Under the pieces are notes generated by a model. It saw nothing but the letters and a program-made list of their open reading frames with translations. It ran no database searches and was not told the origin of the DNA. From Roseivirga sp. UBA6061 (GTDB lineage Bacteria; Bacteroidota; Bacteroidia; Cytophagales; Cyclobacteriaceae), in contig DIYF01000010.1 in NCBI GenBank assembly GCA_002427745.1, positions 1-39,120 on the forward strand: 39,120 nt of DNA. Reading direction: 5' to 3'. Of this stretch, positions 1 to 8,928 are shown one piece after another. Position 1 is the stretch's first letter; every line of letters starts with the position of its first letter. The translations under genes were made by a program, and so were the position numbers.

Positions 1-2145
1 GTACAGAACGAACTGCCCGAAGGCTCATCGATGTACGAGTTTGGCAATGGCCTGAGTCTGGCAGGGAACAATAAGAAAGAATCGAGCTTTTTGTACGAAG
101 AGATTTTTGAGAATGAGAGCTACCTGAAGCACGGCATCAGCATACCTGATGATGGTGTGATATTCGATGTTGGAGCGAACATAGGCATGTTTTCTGTTTT
201 CAGCAGTCTTCGTGGCAGAGATGTAAGCGTCTATAGCTTCGAGCCTATTCCTCCGGTATATGAACTACTGTCTGTGAACACTTCGATATACACAGGAGAC
301 TTCAGGCTGTACCCTATGGGGTTATCTTCGGAGGCAGGCAAGGTGACTTTTAACTACTACCCGAATGCTTCTATCCTCTCAGGTATAGGCTCAGAAGAGG
401 CCTCTGTGCGAGACACAGTCCGCCAGTACATTTTGAATGATACAGAGGGAGCTGAAGACCTGTCCGCCTCAGATCTGGAATCTTTGCTGGAAGAGCGACT
501 GGTCACAGAGAGCTACGAATGTGAGCTGGGTACGGTCTCTGGTGTGATATCGGAGAATGAGCTGGGCTTTATAGACCTGCTGAAGATAGATGTAGAGAAT
601 GCAGAAGAGGCTGTACTGTCGGGTATCACGGCAGAAGACTGGCCGAAGATAGGCCAGCTGGTAGTAGAGGTTCACGATGTGGATGGCAGGCTGTCCCGGG
701 TTAGCAGTTTATTGAAGAGCAAGGGCTATCGTGTGGTAGTAGACCAGACCAAGGAGCTGGCGCACACAGCCTTGTATGATATATATGCCATAGCGGATAG
801 CTATGAGTCGAGACCCTCAACAGCAAGAGAAGGATATTGGGGCTTTTCAGTCTGTTCCAATGAGCTACAGCAACACCTGGGAGCATCTTTGCCTCCCTAT
901 ATGGTACCGGCTCGTTTTGTGCCTTTGGCTTCGATACCGCTGACAGCCAGTGGTAAGACAGACAAGAAGGCATTGCCTGCGGCAGAAGCCACAGCGGTAC
1001 AGACCACGACCTATGAGGCTCCGGGCAATGAAGTGGAAGCACAACTGGCATCGATCTGGGCAGAGATACTGGGTCTGGAGCAGGTGGGTATTCACGACAG
1101 CTTTTTCCAGTTGGGAGGAGATTCCATCCTGGCCATGCGTGCCATGCTGCAGGTGAAGCAACAGTTGGAGGTGAATCTGGTAGTAACCGATATCTATTCC
1201 TTTCCTACCATCAGCAAACTGGCCGCTCATTTGACTGAGCATGAGGCTCCTGAATCTGTTTCGAAATTTGGTGCATTGACGGCATTCAGACCAAAGGCAA
1301 AGAAGATACCTGTCATCTGTCTGCCGGGCCTGGGTGGATTGTCTTTCATGTATAAGTCCCTCTTCGATGGAATGGATCATGACAGGCCGTTTTTTGCATT
1401 TTCATCGCTCATGTATGAGCCCGGATTCTACCCGGGCAGTGTTGCTGAACTTGCTGAAAGATACCTGGCAGATATGCAAGCTGTCTTACCGGAAGGTCCC
1501 TGTGTTTTAGCCGGCCATTCTCTGGGGGGAAGGGTAGCCTATGAAATGGCACGCCAACTGGAAGAGAGTGGCAGGAAAGTAGAGCAACTGATTTTGTTGG
1601 ATGCCTCTTTGAATGAAGAAGCAGACGATCTTTCAGAAGAAGACCAGATAGAGATGACAGGCAATGTGGAATTGGACAATGCCTGGCTATTGACGGTCTC
1701 CTATTATCGATTGTTTGGTAAGCAGTTGTCCATATGTCATACAGCATTCAAGGCGATTTTTGAAAAAGAGCAGCACTATGAGTGGATGGAAAAGAATGTC
1801 TTTGAGTGGTTGGCCTTACCAGAAACCAATCCGGATCAGGCTCTTTCTATGAAACAGGTGCTGGAGGCATATCAGAAAGAAAGGGCGAATGACGAAGACT
1901 ATATAGGCCAGGTGCAAAATTATCGCATCAATGCCCCGATAACCCTTTTACAAGCTAAAGGTCAGCTGCCATTGGAACCGGTGGAGTCGGATTGTTCAGC
2001 CCTGGAAAATCTGAGAGAGAGAACTACCGGTAGGGTAACCGGTATTCCTGTACAAGGGAATCATACCAATATGATCTCGAAGGAGAATGCCGCATACCTG
2101 GCGGAAGCTATTGAAGAAATACTGACCAATGAAAGAGACAGTTAG
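1..2145 (+). CDS. NRPS C-terminal part: A domain with inserted FkbM methyltransferase, PCP, thioesterase (5' partial)
   Basis: The reading frame is open from the first base, so the protein begins upstream of the window. In window numbering, residues about 15-270 are an FkbM-type SAM methyltransferase with motif I DVGANIG at 56-62. The adenylation C-terminal subdomain follows, with A9-like LPPYMVP and A10-like SGKTDKKAL (bases about 890-975). The methyltransferase therefore sits inside the adenylation domain, in the A8-A9 interval used by known interrupted A domains. A peptidyl carrier domain follows, with LGGDSI and the phosphopantetheine Ser at residue 375 (base 1123). A type I thioesterase with GHSLGG (Ser507) and a C-terminal His near residue 688 ends the protein. 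This is the terminal module that loads, methylates and releases a peptide. Substrate and methylation site cannot be read from this fragment. Confidence 0.93.
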   Translation, partial: VQNELPEGSSMYEFGNGLSLAGNNKKESSFLYEEIFENESYLKHGISIPDDGVIFDVGANIGMFSVFSSLRGRDVSVYSFEPIPPVYELLSVNTSIYTGDFRLYPMGLSSEAGKVTFNYYPNASILSGIGSEEASVRDTVRQYILNDTEGAEDLSASDLESLLEERLVTESYECELGTVSGVISENELGFIDLLKIDVENAEEAVLSGITAEDWPKIGQLVVEVHDVDGRLSRVSSLLKSKGYRVVVDQTKELAHTALYDIYAIADSYESRPSTAREGYWGFSVCSNELQQHLGASLPPYMVPARFVPLASIPLTASGKTDKKALPAAEATAVQTTTYEAPGNEVEAQLASIWAEILGLEQVGIHDSFFQLGGDSILAMRAMLQVKQQLEVNLVVTDIYSFPTISKLAAHLTEHEAPESVSKFGALTAFRPKAKKIPVICLPGLGGLSFMYKSLFDGMDHDRPFFAFSSLMYEPGFYPGSVAELAERYLADMQAVLPEGPCVLAGHSLGGRVAYEMARQLEESGRKVEQLILLDASLNEEADDLSEEDQIEMTGNVELDNAWLLTVSYYRLFGKQLSICHTAFKAIFEKEQHYEWMEKNVFEWLALPETNPDQALSMKQVLEAYQKERANDEDYIGQVQNYRINAPITLLQAKGQLPLEPVESDCSALENLRERTTGRVTGIPVQGNHTNMISKENAAYLAEAIEEILTNERDS

Positions 2146-2308
2146 ATTATCCGGGCAAGCCAGATACCGCCTGGTTGACCATAAGCGAAAACCGAAGGCG
2201 ACTATGTCTCCGGTCAATTGGGTACATAATGTCTACAGACCAATATGTGATACCATATCTCAGTCTGTGATATTGTCATACCTAAAAACCGATGCTAAAT
2301 GAACCGAC

Positions 2309-3517
2309 ATGGAAGCTGTTGAAACCATCGAAAAAGACATTTTTGATCTGACCAGTGGTCTTACCAAAGCGGCCAGTTACATGCCCTGTGAGTATCCCGA
2401 GCCGAAAATGCTCTTTCGTGAATTTGTGATCAATTTCGAATCTCTTCTGAAAAACAAGTTGATCAGATTTGCCATAATAGGTGATCAGACTGGCGCCAGA
2501 AAGGGTAAATGGACCGAGGACCTCAAGCCTGTTCTGAAGGATGAATCATTTGAGCAGTACCATGAACGACTTTCCGGCATACTGAATCACGGTTCTTCTG
2601 AAAAAGTACGTTATCAGATAGCCATCAACGAATTGGAGGCCTTATCAACTAAGTTTAAAGACTGGCTACTGAGGTTCTATCAACCTGTTCTGGCAAAGAC
2701 AGGTCTGCCCAGGGGGCTTACTTATACAGTCACCTTTGTAGGAGACTACAAGACTACCTCTTTTGGTATTCACTTTGATGACGACCACGGTTTTCATGTA
2801 CCGGTTGTCGGGAAAAAGAAAATGCTTCATTGGGATCTTAAGAAATACAGGCTTGATGAAATTTATTCGTCTCAGGTTGAAGAAAGCCTGGCAACCTATG
2901 CAGAGCCCGGAAATTGTATGTTTTGGCCTCCGCGCTACTGGCATGTTGGTTCTTCAGATGGGGAAAGTCTGAGTGTGAGTATCGCCCCTGGTACCACTTT
3001 ATATAACAAAAAGGAGCGTATTGTTATCGCTCTGAGACTGTTTCCGGCCATTATCGCAAAGTTCCTCTGGTTTTGTCTCTCAAGGCCGGGTATGAAGAAA
3101 AAGCTTTATGTGGCACTAATGCTGGTTTGGTGCAGGTATTGTCAGAAAGACCTTGATCAGAACGGTGGTTTTGTTCGATCAGATCAAACCCCTCGTAAGA
3201 GCGTCAAAGAGATGTTATTCGAACAGTCTCTGGGTATGGGCGCCATGAAGGTCAGGAAGAAAGGTATCAGTCCCACTTACCGCGGGAAGTATCAATTGGC
3301 TACCACACAACAACCCTTACTTCACAAAAGCAAAAAAGGAAATTACCTGTCATTAAACGGGCATGTATTCAAAGACGGAGATTCCGCGATGACCTTGCTT
3401 GAACGACTCAGGGGAGGTTTGACAATCTCTTGCCCGGAAGATGATGCCCGGATTAAAAAGGCTTTTTTGTGGTTGTTTAAAATCAGAGCAATTTCTGTTG
3501 CTGACATTCGGGAGTAA
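2309..3517 (+). CDS. JmjC/cupin-type Fe(II)/2-oxoglutarate-dependent oxygenase, likely NRPS tailoring enzyme
   Basis: The 402-residue protein has a cupin core. An HxD pair (H155, D157 in GIHFDDDHGFH) and a distal His (H212 in PPRYWHVG) form the expected iron-binding facial triad. A Lys at 170/171 sits where FIH/JmjC enzymes bind 2-oxoglutarate. The C-terminal part (about 320-402) may be a winged-helix-like domain, as in RoxA/YcfD-type hydroxylases. It has no signal peptide, so it should be cytoplasmic. It lies 163 bp after the NRPS and before an exporter. Hydroxylation of the peptide or of a carrier-bound amino acid is inferred from that context; a ribosomal-protein hydroxylase role is the alternative. 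The ATG at 2309 has no Shine-Dalgarno sequence. Confidence 0.78.
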   Translation: MEAVETIEKDIFDLTSGLTKAASYMPCEYPEPKMLFREFVINFESLLKNKLIRFAIIGDQTGARKGKWTEDLKPVLKDESFEQYHERLSGILNHGSSEKVRYQIAINELEALSTKFKDWLLRFYQPVLAKTGLPRGLTYTVTFVGDYKTTSFGIHFDDDHGFHVPVVGKKKMLHWDLKKYRLDEIYSSQVEESLATYAEPGNCMFWPPRYWHVGSSDGESLSVSIAPGTTLYNKKERIVIALRLFPAIIAKFLWFCLSRPGMKKKLYVALMLVWCRYCQKDLDQNGGFVRSDQTPRKSVKEMLFEQSLGMGAMKVRKKGISPTYRGKYQLATTQQPLLHKSKKGNYLSLNGHVFKDGDSAMTLLERLRGGLTISCPEDDARIKKAFLWLFKIRAISVADIRE

Positions 3518-3888
3518 TACCTGCACCGCAAAGTTGGCTTAACGCACTGAGAAACCGTGAATGGCATCGGGTGGGTACACTTTGTCCACATCACCAGCCT
3601 GAGAGCACCTGTCAGGGTTTGTAGATTTGATCAGAGATTTAATCTGACCTAAGCATCATCATTTATCATATCCATGGAGGGCTTCCCTATCCGTTTGCCT
3701 TCGACATCACAATGTGATAGCTGAGATTGCGCTTAGGCCTGCCAATGCAACAGGTATATGAGCCAAAAGCCTTCTTCAGTGGTTTCCGATTCACCCATCG
3801 CGGTACTATGCCTGTTTGTAGTTCGACAGCTGACTAAACTTTCAGAAGGGATTCAGCCTGCCCTTACAATCCATTACCACAAGACATC
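3518..3888. other. 371-bp non-coding gap between oxygenase and ABC exporter
   Basis: I see no convincing gene here. The segment holds a 13-bp perfect palindrome at 3706-3718 (ATCACA-A-TGTGAT), a short GC hairpin near 3678-3690, and a TTTGTCCACA string at 3581-3590 that recurs at 5659-5668. It probably carries the exporter promoter, but no promoter could be assigned with confidence. Confidence 0.5.
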
Positions 3889-5628
3889 ATGAAATCACTC
3901 AATGACATCAGGAGACTTTTTGACTCCATAAGAATTAAACGGGGCAAACTCGCTATTGGAATAGTCTGTTTATTAATCACCTCTCTGCTTACCCTGGTGA
4001 TTCCTGATTTGTTGGGAAAACTTACCGATGCCATAGGAAACGAAGGTCGTACTGAAGATATGACCCAACTGGGCCTGATGCTGGCCGGAGCGCTGCTGCT
4101 GGGAGCAATCTTTGAATATTTCAGGATGGTGATTTTTATACAGATATCAGCAGAATCACTCACAAACCTGAGGCAAAAAACCTACAGTCACATAGTCAAG
4201 TTGCCCATGCGTTTTTTTGGCAGTAAGAGCATTGGTGAAATCACAAGCAGGATATCCTCAGATATCGAGGTGCTCAGAAACTTCTTCAATGACTCAATTC
4301 AGAAGTTAATCAGCGCTGCATTGCTCATAACCGGTGGGTCCGTTATGATGCTGACCGTTTCATGGAAACTCACCCTTTTGGTTTTTGTATCACTGCCCCT
4401 TGCCGGGCTCTTGTCTAAAATTTTTGCTTCAAAAATCAAGACCACCTCGAGCAGGCTACAGAAGGATACGGCCCAGTCAAACATTATCGTACAGGAGTCG
4501 CTGATCGATATTTACTCGGTCAAGTCATTTACTAATGAAAAGCTGCAGATTTCCCGTTTCAATGAGTCCACGGATGCTGTTACGAGGCTTCATACCCGCC
4601 TGGGTATTTTTAAAGGAAGATTTTCTCTGGCTACACAACTGGTGGTCTCCCTGCTGGTAATTACTGTGATCTGGGTGGCCGCCCGAATGATTGATTCGGG
4701 AGAGTTAAACCCCGGGCAGGTCGTTTCTTTCGCAGTTTATATGATAGCCGTACTCCTGTCGCTATCGGAGCTTTCAGATGTATATTCAGAGGTGCAGAAA
4801 GGTCTGGGAAGTGCTGAGTCTCTGTTAGAAATCATGGGTGTTGAACAAGAGAATCTTGGAGAAAAAACAGATATCGTCTTATCAGGGAGCCTTAAGTTTG
4901 AATCTGTTAGCTTCAGCTACCCCGGCAGTAAGAATAAAAAAGTACTTAAGGATATCAATTTTACTATTCCTGAAGGAGAGAGGTGGGCCCTGGTAGGTAG
5001 CTCAGGCAGTGGCAAGTCCACCATAGCTTCTCTGATTCTTCAGATGTACGACCTGGATAGCGGAAGCATATACTTCGATCAACACCGAATGGACGAACTG
5101 AGTGTGGCTGATGTCAGAAACCATATCGCAGTTGTACCGCAAAGCTCTAATCTCTTTTCAGGCAGTATCAGAGATAACATCTTATTCGGCCGCCTGGATG
5201 CCTCGGAAGAGGAATTTATGGAAACCGCTATTGAAGCATCCGTAGATGAGTTTGTTCAACACCTGCCTGGTGGATATGACACCGAAGTAGGCGAGCATGG
5301 AACACGACTTTCAGGTGGACAAAGACAGCGCATTCTGTTGGCCAGAGCTATGTTGAAAAATCCGAAAATCCTCATTCTCGATGAGGCCACCTCAGCGCTG
5401 GATAGCGAAACAGAAATGCTCGTAACGGTCGCGATCTATCTTTTGACTAAAAGGTGTACCTCCCTCATTATTGCACACAGGCTGTCTACTGTCAAAACAG
5501 CCGACCGTATTCTGGTTATGGAAGACGGTGAAATCATAGAACATGGCACCTATGATGAGCTGATGGCTGATGAAAGAAGCCATTTCAGGCATCTGAATTT
5601 TCTCAGCCTGGATGCACAGCCTGTCTGA
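3889..5628 (+). CDS. ABC exporter, fused permease-ATPase (MsbA/LmrA type)
   Basis: The 579-residue half-transporter has an ABC_membrane domain with about six helices (residues 15-305) followed by a nucleotide-binding domain. Walker A is GSSGSGKST (370-378), the Q-loop Gln is at 418, the signature is LSGGQ (474-478), Walker B is ILILDEA (494-500) and the switch His is H530. Length and domain order fit homodimeric type IV exporters. Between NRPS genes and a phosphopantetheinyl transferase it most likely exports the peptide product. A lipid flippase role cannot be excluded. There is no fused peptidase domain, so it is not a bacteriocin-processing exporter. Confidence 0.92.
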   Translation: MKSLNDIRRLFDSIRIKRGKLAIGIVCLLITSLLTLVIPDLLGKLTDAIGNEGRTEDMTQLGLMLAGALLLGAIFEYFRMVIFIQISAESLTNLRQKTYSHIVKLPMRFFGSKSIGEITSRISSDIEVLRNFFNDSIQKLISAALLITGGSVMMLTVSWKLTLLVFVSLPLAGLLSKIFASKIKTTSSRLQKDTAQSNIIVQESLIDIYSVKSFTNEKLQISRFNESTDAVTRLHTRLGIFKGRFSLATQLVVSLLVITVIWVAARMIDSGELNPGQVVSFAVYMIAVLLSLSELSDVYSEVQKGLGSAESLLEIMGVEQENLGEKTDIVLSGSLKFESVSFSYPGSKNKKVLKDINFTIPEGERWALVGSSGSGKSTIASLILQMYDLDSGSIYFDQHRMDELSVADVRNHIAVVPQSSNLFSGSIRDNILFGRLDASEEEFMETAIEASVDEFVQHLPGGYDTEVGEHGTRLSGGQRQRILLARAMLKNPKILILDEATSALDSETEMLVTVAIYLLTKRCTSLIIAHRLSTVKTADRILVMEDGEIIEHGTYDELMADERSHFRHLNFLSLDAQPV

Positions 5629-5775
5629 CTTGAAAAGCTTAGCTAGTCAGGGGCACGATTTGTCCACACCCATAGACCTGATAGCCGCTGAGAATTGGCC
5701 TAATTGAGTGTGTGGCTAAATCCCTTTGAGCTTCTGCTTTCCGGAGAGAAACCACAGACTAAAACCAACAAAATC

Positions 5776-5949
5776 ATGTATATCTCAGGATTTGAAAAAA
5801 CCAGGTTCATCCGTCCTCTTGATAAGGGCGGGAAAAAACCTGACGAGAAGGAAAAGTCGGGTGACACTCAGGACAAACCTTCAAAGAGCTTTTTTCAAAA
5901 ACTACTGGGGATATCCACGAAACCAAAGCGGAAGGAAAGCAATGATTAA
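5776..5949 (+). CDS. small basic hypothetical protein
   Basis: This is a 57-residue reading frame rich in Lys and Asp/Glu, with no signal peptide, membrane helix or recognisable domain. It starts at the ATG at 5776; an in-frame ATG at 5704 would give 81 residues. Its stop (5947-5949) overlaps the phosphopantetheinyl transferase start at 5942, the arrangement expected for translational coupling. The C-terminal half reads like a charged linker plus an amphipathic segment (KSFFQKLLGI). It is not an MbtH-like protein. It may be a leader gene that couples PPTase translation, or simply an untranslated frame. Confidence 0.4.
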   Translation: MYISGFEKTRFIRPLDKGGKKPDEKEKSGDTQDKPSKSFFQKLLGISTKPKRKESND

Positions 5950-6628
5950 TGTTTTTTACTGCTCCTTTTCAGATCAGGACTTTGAACAGGAAGCAATCAG
6001 TGAACTCAAAGACCAGTTGCCAAAGGCTTTAACCGAAAAGGCAGCGCGTTTTCATTTTATAGAAGATCAGTACAGGTCTCTCATAGGGAAGGCCCTGCTC
6101 TCTTATGCCCACCTCCAGACAACAGGAAACGAACTTTCCTGGAACGAATACGAGCAAGAAGAGCTTAAGAAACCAAAACTCAAAAACGGTCCATTCTTCA
6201 ATATCAGCCATTCCGGCAAGGTGGTGACCGTTGCGATGAGTGAGGGTTGTGATGTGGGCATAGACACCGAAGAACTTAAACCCATTGATATCTCTAAATT
6301 CGAAGAGAATTTCCTGCCTGCCGAGTGGCTCTGGCTGCAAAACACCTCCAATAAGCTCCGAAATCTTCGCTTTTACCAGTTATGGACACGCAAGGAAGCC
6401 ATACTGAAAGCAACAGGTTTAGGACTGTCATTACCACTGACCGATTTCAATGTATTGGGTGAAAAGGTGAAAGTACAGAGTCAGGACTGGCATCTGCTCA
6501 ACCTTAGGTTAGATAAGAGTTCAGTTACACATTTGGCCACGAAGCGCGGAGTATATGATCCCGCTGAGCTGAGTATTCAAAAGTGCGAACTGGCGGATTT
6601 GATTTACGGTCGCCTGGTTCTTAAATAG
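5942..6628 (+). CDS. 4'-phosphopantetheinyl transferase, Sfp type
   Basis: The 228-residue protein transfers phosphopantetheine from CoA to the conserved Ser of carrier domains such as the PCP at base 1123. It carries FNISHSG (87-92), the metal-binding VGIDTEE (D108, E110) and WTRKEAILKATG (148-159, with E152 and K156), which are the hallmarks of the Sfp/Gsp family. The frame extends upstream to 5726, but that extension has no family resemblance and overlaps the small gene, so ATG 5942 is chosen. The 3' end overlaps the convergent AraC gene by 25 bp. It is the last gene of the peptide cluster. Confidence 0.93.
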   Translation: MINVFYCSFSDQDFEQEAISELKDQLPKALTEKAARFHFIEDQYRSLIGKALLSYAHLQTTGNELSWNEYEQEELKKPKLKNGPFFNISHSGKVVTVAMSEGCDVGIDTEELKPIDISKFEENFLPAEWLWLQNTSNKLRNLRFYQLWTRKEAILKATGLGLSLPLTDFNVLGEKVKVQSQDWHLLNLRLDKSSVTHLATKRGVYDPAELSIQKCELADLIYGRLVLK

Positions 6629-7476
6629 TCGGAAGGAGACATCTTTACCTTCTTTTTAAACTGCCGGTTGAAATGTGAGATATTGTTGTATCCGCAATAG
6701 TAGCTCGTTTCCAGAATTCCCATTTGCTTTTCCATCAATACCTTGCAGGCAAACCCGATACGTACCTCATTCAGGAATTCGGTGAAAGTCTTTTGTGTGG
6801 TCTTCTTAAAATAACGGCAGAAGGAGGACTTGTTCATGCTGACCAGATCTGCCACGTCATCAACTTTGATATCTTCCTGAAAGTGCTGCATGACGTGATC
6901 ATATACTTTATCCAGTTTGGCATCACCTGCCTGGTCAAAATGGTTGACAAATCCGGGTGTAGCTATGGTGGTGGTCCCGGAAGCCTGGGCTAAGACCGAG
7001 AGTATTTTCAGGAAAGAGAGCATTCGCTCCAGATCATGCAGTTCTTCCAGGCCCATGATAAGCGGGGTTACTTTTTCACTGGCTTCCCTGGTAAATAACA
7101 AGCCCAGCTTTGCCTTTTCAATTAATAAGTGAATTTGTCGGAGTTCCGGAATCTCTCCCAGAGAAGTATTGAGAAAAGCCGGGCTAAAGTGAACGACATG
7201 GGCTTCGGCCCTGAGCTCAGAATTCTCCTCAAAATAGGCCTCATCATTTTGGAACATATGAGGGAGATTACTTCCTATCAGCACGAGCTCTCCGGCCTGA
7301 AAACGAGAGATATTATCTCCGATAAAACGTGTTCCCTCACTTTTCTTGGTGTAGACAAGCTCTAACTCGGTATGATAGTGCCAAACCTTCAAAAAGTGCG
7401 GAAAATCATGCTTTGAAGCAGAAAATGAATGATCCGGACTAGCGCCTCTTTTTAATAATGTTGCTTTCACTGACAT
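6604..7476 (-). CDS. AraC-family transcriptional regulator with N-terminal cupin sensor
   Basis: The 290-residue protein has a sugar-sensor-like cupin (about 15-100; KVWHYHTELELVY and FQAGELVLIGSNLPH) and a C-terminal double helix-turn-helix (about 185-288). The latter has the typical second-HTH signature CGYNNISHFNRQFKKKVKMSPSDY. It is transcribed divergently from the fuconate dehydratase operon across a 105-bp intergenic region. It is therefore the natural candidate regulator of L-fucose use; the ligand is not established. The same intergenic region contains a sequence element that recurs upstream of other fucan genes. The 3' end overlaps the convergent PPTase gene. Confidence 0.9.
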   Translation of the reverse strand: MSVKATLLKRGASPDHSFSASKHDFPHFLKVWHYHTELELVYTKKSEGTRFIGDNISRFQAGELVLIGSNLPHMFQNDEAYFEENSELRAEAHVVHFSPAFLNTSLGEIPELRQIHLLIEKAKLGLLFTREASEKVTPLIMGLEELHDLERMLSFLKILSVLAQASGTTTIATPGFVNHFDQAGDAKLDKVYDHVMQHFQEDIKVDDVADLVSMNKSSFCRYFKKTTQKTFTEFLNEVRIGFACKVLMEKQMGILETSYYCGYNNISHFNRQFKKKVKMSPSDYLRTRRP

Positions 7477-7478
7477 TA

Positions 7479-7548
7479 ATTTAGCAACTACTATTGAATT
7501 TTGAAGGATTCGTGCAAAAATAGTATAGGTACTGGCATACGCTAACGT
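7479..7548 (+). promoter_or_regulatory. candidate fucan-regulon element, copy at fuconate dehydratase operon
   Basis: The segment has AATTTAGCA at 7479-7487 and, about 34 bp later, TGCAAAAATAGTATAGGT (7513-7530) followed by ACTGG and TACG. The same layout, AATTTGCA then about 34 bp then TGCAAGTATAGTGTAGGT, is found at 36069-36148 and in other copies. It lies between the divergent AraC gene and the catabolic operon. Function as operator or promoter is inferred. Confidence 0.45.
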
Positions 7549-7581
7549 AGCCAGAAGCTGTTTATTTGGACAGATTGCCTT

Positions 7582-8928
7582 ATGTTCAAAAACGTATCTG
7601 CATCAGATTGTCTCATCACCGGTTTTGAAGTGAAAGACATTCGCTTCCCTACCAGTAAGACTTTAGATGGCTCAGATGCAATGAACCCCGACCCGGATTA
7701 TTCTGCCGCTTATCTGATACTGCAGACGAGTGTTGAAGGGCTGGAAGGGCATGGGCTCACCTTTACCATCGGCAGGGGAAACTCCATTTGTACTGAGGCA
7801 ATTAAAGAGTTCATGCCTAAGGTAGTAGGGCGCAGACTGGCTGATATCACAGCCAATATGGGAGCCTTTTGGACAGAGCTGAACGGAGATAGTCAGCTCC
7901 GCTGGCTGGGACCTGAAAAAGGCGTAATGCACATCTCTCTGGGAGCAGTGATCAATGCCGTATGGGATTTATTTGCCAAATGGGCTGAAAAGCCGCTGTG
8001 GGAGCTAATCGCAGACATGAGCCCTGAAGAGTTGGTGGCCTGTGTAGATTTTACCTATATCACTGATATACTGACACCGGAGAAAGCTCTTGAAAATCTC
8101 AGGGCCAGAGAAGCCGGCAAGTCTGAGAGAATTTCGGTATTGAAAGCCCATGGCTATCCTGCTTATACAACGTCTGCCGGATGGTTGGGCTACTCTGATG
8201 ACAAGATCAGAAGGCTTTGCCGGGAGGCTGTAACCAATGGATGGAACTTTGTGAAAATGAAGGTGGGGCTTGACCTGGAAGATGATGTAAGAAGGGCAGC
8301 CATTATCAGAGAAGAAATAGGCCAGGACCGGTTTCTGATGATGGATGCCAATCAAAAGTGGGAGGTGCCTCAGGCAATTGATCATATGAAAGTGCTTCAA
8401 CAGTTCAATCCACTTTGGATAGAAGAGCCTACCAGTCCGGATGATATACTCGGGCATAAAGCCATCGGGGAAGCTATCAGGCCTGTAAAGGTAGCTACCG
8501 GAGAGCATTGCCAAAACCGGGTGATGTTTAAGCAGTTTATGACCTCAGGCGCCCTTAGCTATTGCCAGATTGATAGTTGTCGTCTGGCGGGAGTAAATGA
8601 AGTGCTGGCCGTTTTGATGATGGCAGACGAACTCAATATTCCTGTTTGTCCGCATGCCGGGGGGGTAGGGCTTTGTGAGTACGTGCAGCATCTGGCGATG
8701 ATTGATTATATCTGCATCAGCGGTTCTATGGAAGGCAGGGTTGTGGAGTATGTGGATCATTTGCATGAACATTTTGAAGATCCGGTCCGCATTGGCAATG
8801 CAGCCTATATGGTACCGGAAATGCCCGGTTATAGTATTACTATGAAAAAGGAATCTATCAATACTTATACTTACCCGAATGGCACCTATTGGTTGGCAGA
8901 AAAAGAGACAGTGAATGGAGAAGTTTAG
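7582..8928 (+). CDS. fucD: L-fuconate dehydratase
   Basis: This 448-residue enolase-superfamily enzyme dehydrates L-fuconate to 2-keto-3-deoxy-L-fuconate in the cytoplasm. The sequence follows the fuconate dehydratase/ENOSF1 pattern throughout (for example RFPTS, NPDPDYSAAY, LRWLGPEKG, PLWIEEPTSPDDILGH, PHAGGVGLCEYVQH). Active-site residues are all present: K225-x-K227, metal ligands D255, E281 and E308, and the D331/H358 dyad. They sit at a constant +7 offset from the residues I recall for the Xanthomonas campestris enzyme. It is the first gene of a long operon, and its end overlaps the next gene by 14 bp. Confidence 0.96.
   Translation: MFKNVSASDCLITGFEVKDIRFPTSKTLDGSDAMNPDPDYSAAYLILQTSVEGLEGHGLTFTIGRGNSICTEAIKEFMPKVVGRRLADITANMGAFWTELNGDSQLRWLGPEKGVMHISLGAVINAVWDLFAKWAEKPLWELIADMSPEELVACVDFTYITDILTPEKALENLRAREAGKSERISVLKAHGYPAYTTSAGWLGYSDDKIRRLCREAVTNGWNFVKMKVGLDLEDDVRRAAIIREEIGQDRFLMMDANQKWEVPQAIDHMKVLQQFNPLWIEEPTSPDDILGHKAIGEAIRPVKVATGEHCQNRVMFKQFMTSGALSYCQIDSCRLAGVNEVLAVLMMADELNIPVCPHAGGVGLCEYVQHLAMIDYICISGSMEGRVVEYVDHLHEHFEDPVRIGNAAYMVPEMPGYSITMKKESINTYTYPNGTYWLAEKETVNGEV

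Noticed and set aside
865..1380. Long minus-strand open frame opposite the NRPS carrier region
   Set aside because: It is antisense to a clearly coding frame with PCP and thioesterase motifs, and its translation shows no domain, low complexity or signal; it is a shadow frame.
5726..5941. Upstream extension of the PPTase frame
   Set aside because: The extra 72 residues do not resemble the family and overlap another frame; the family N-terminus begins at the ATG at 5942.
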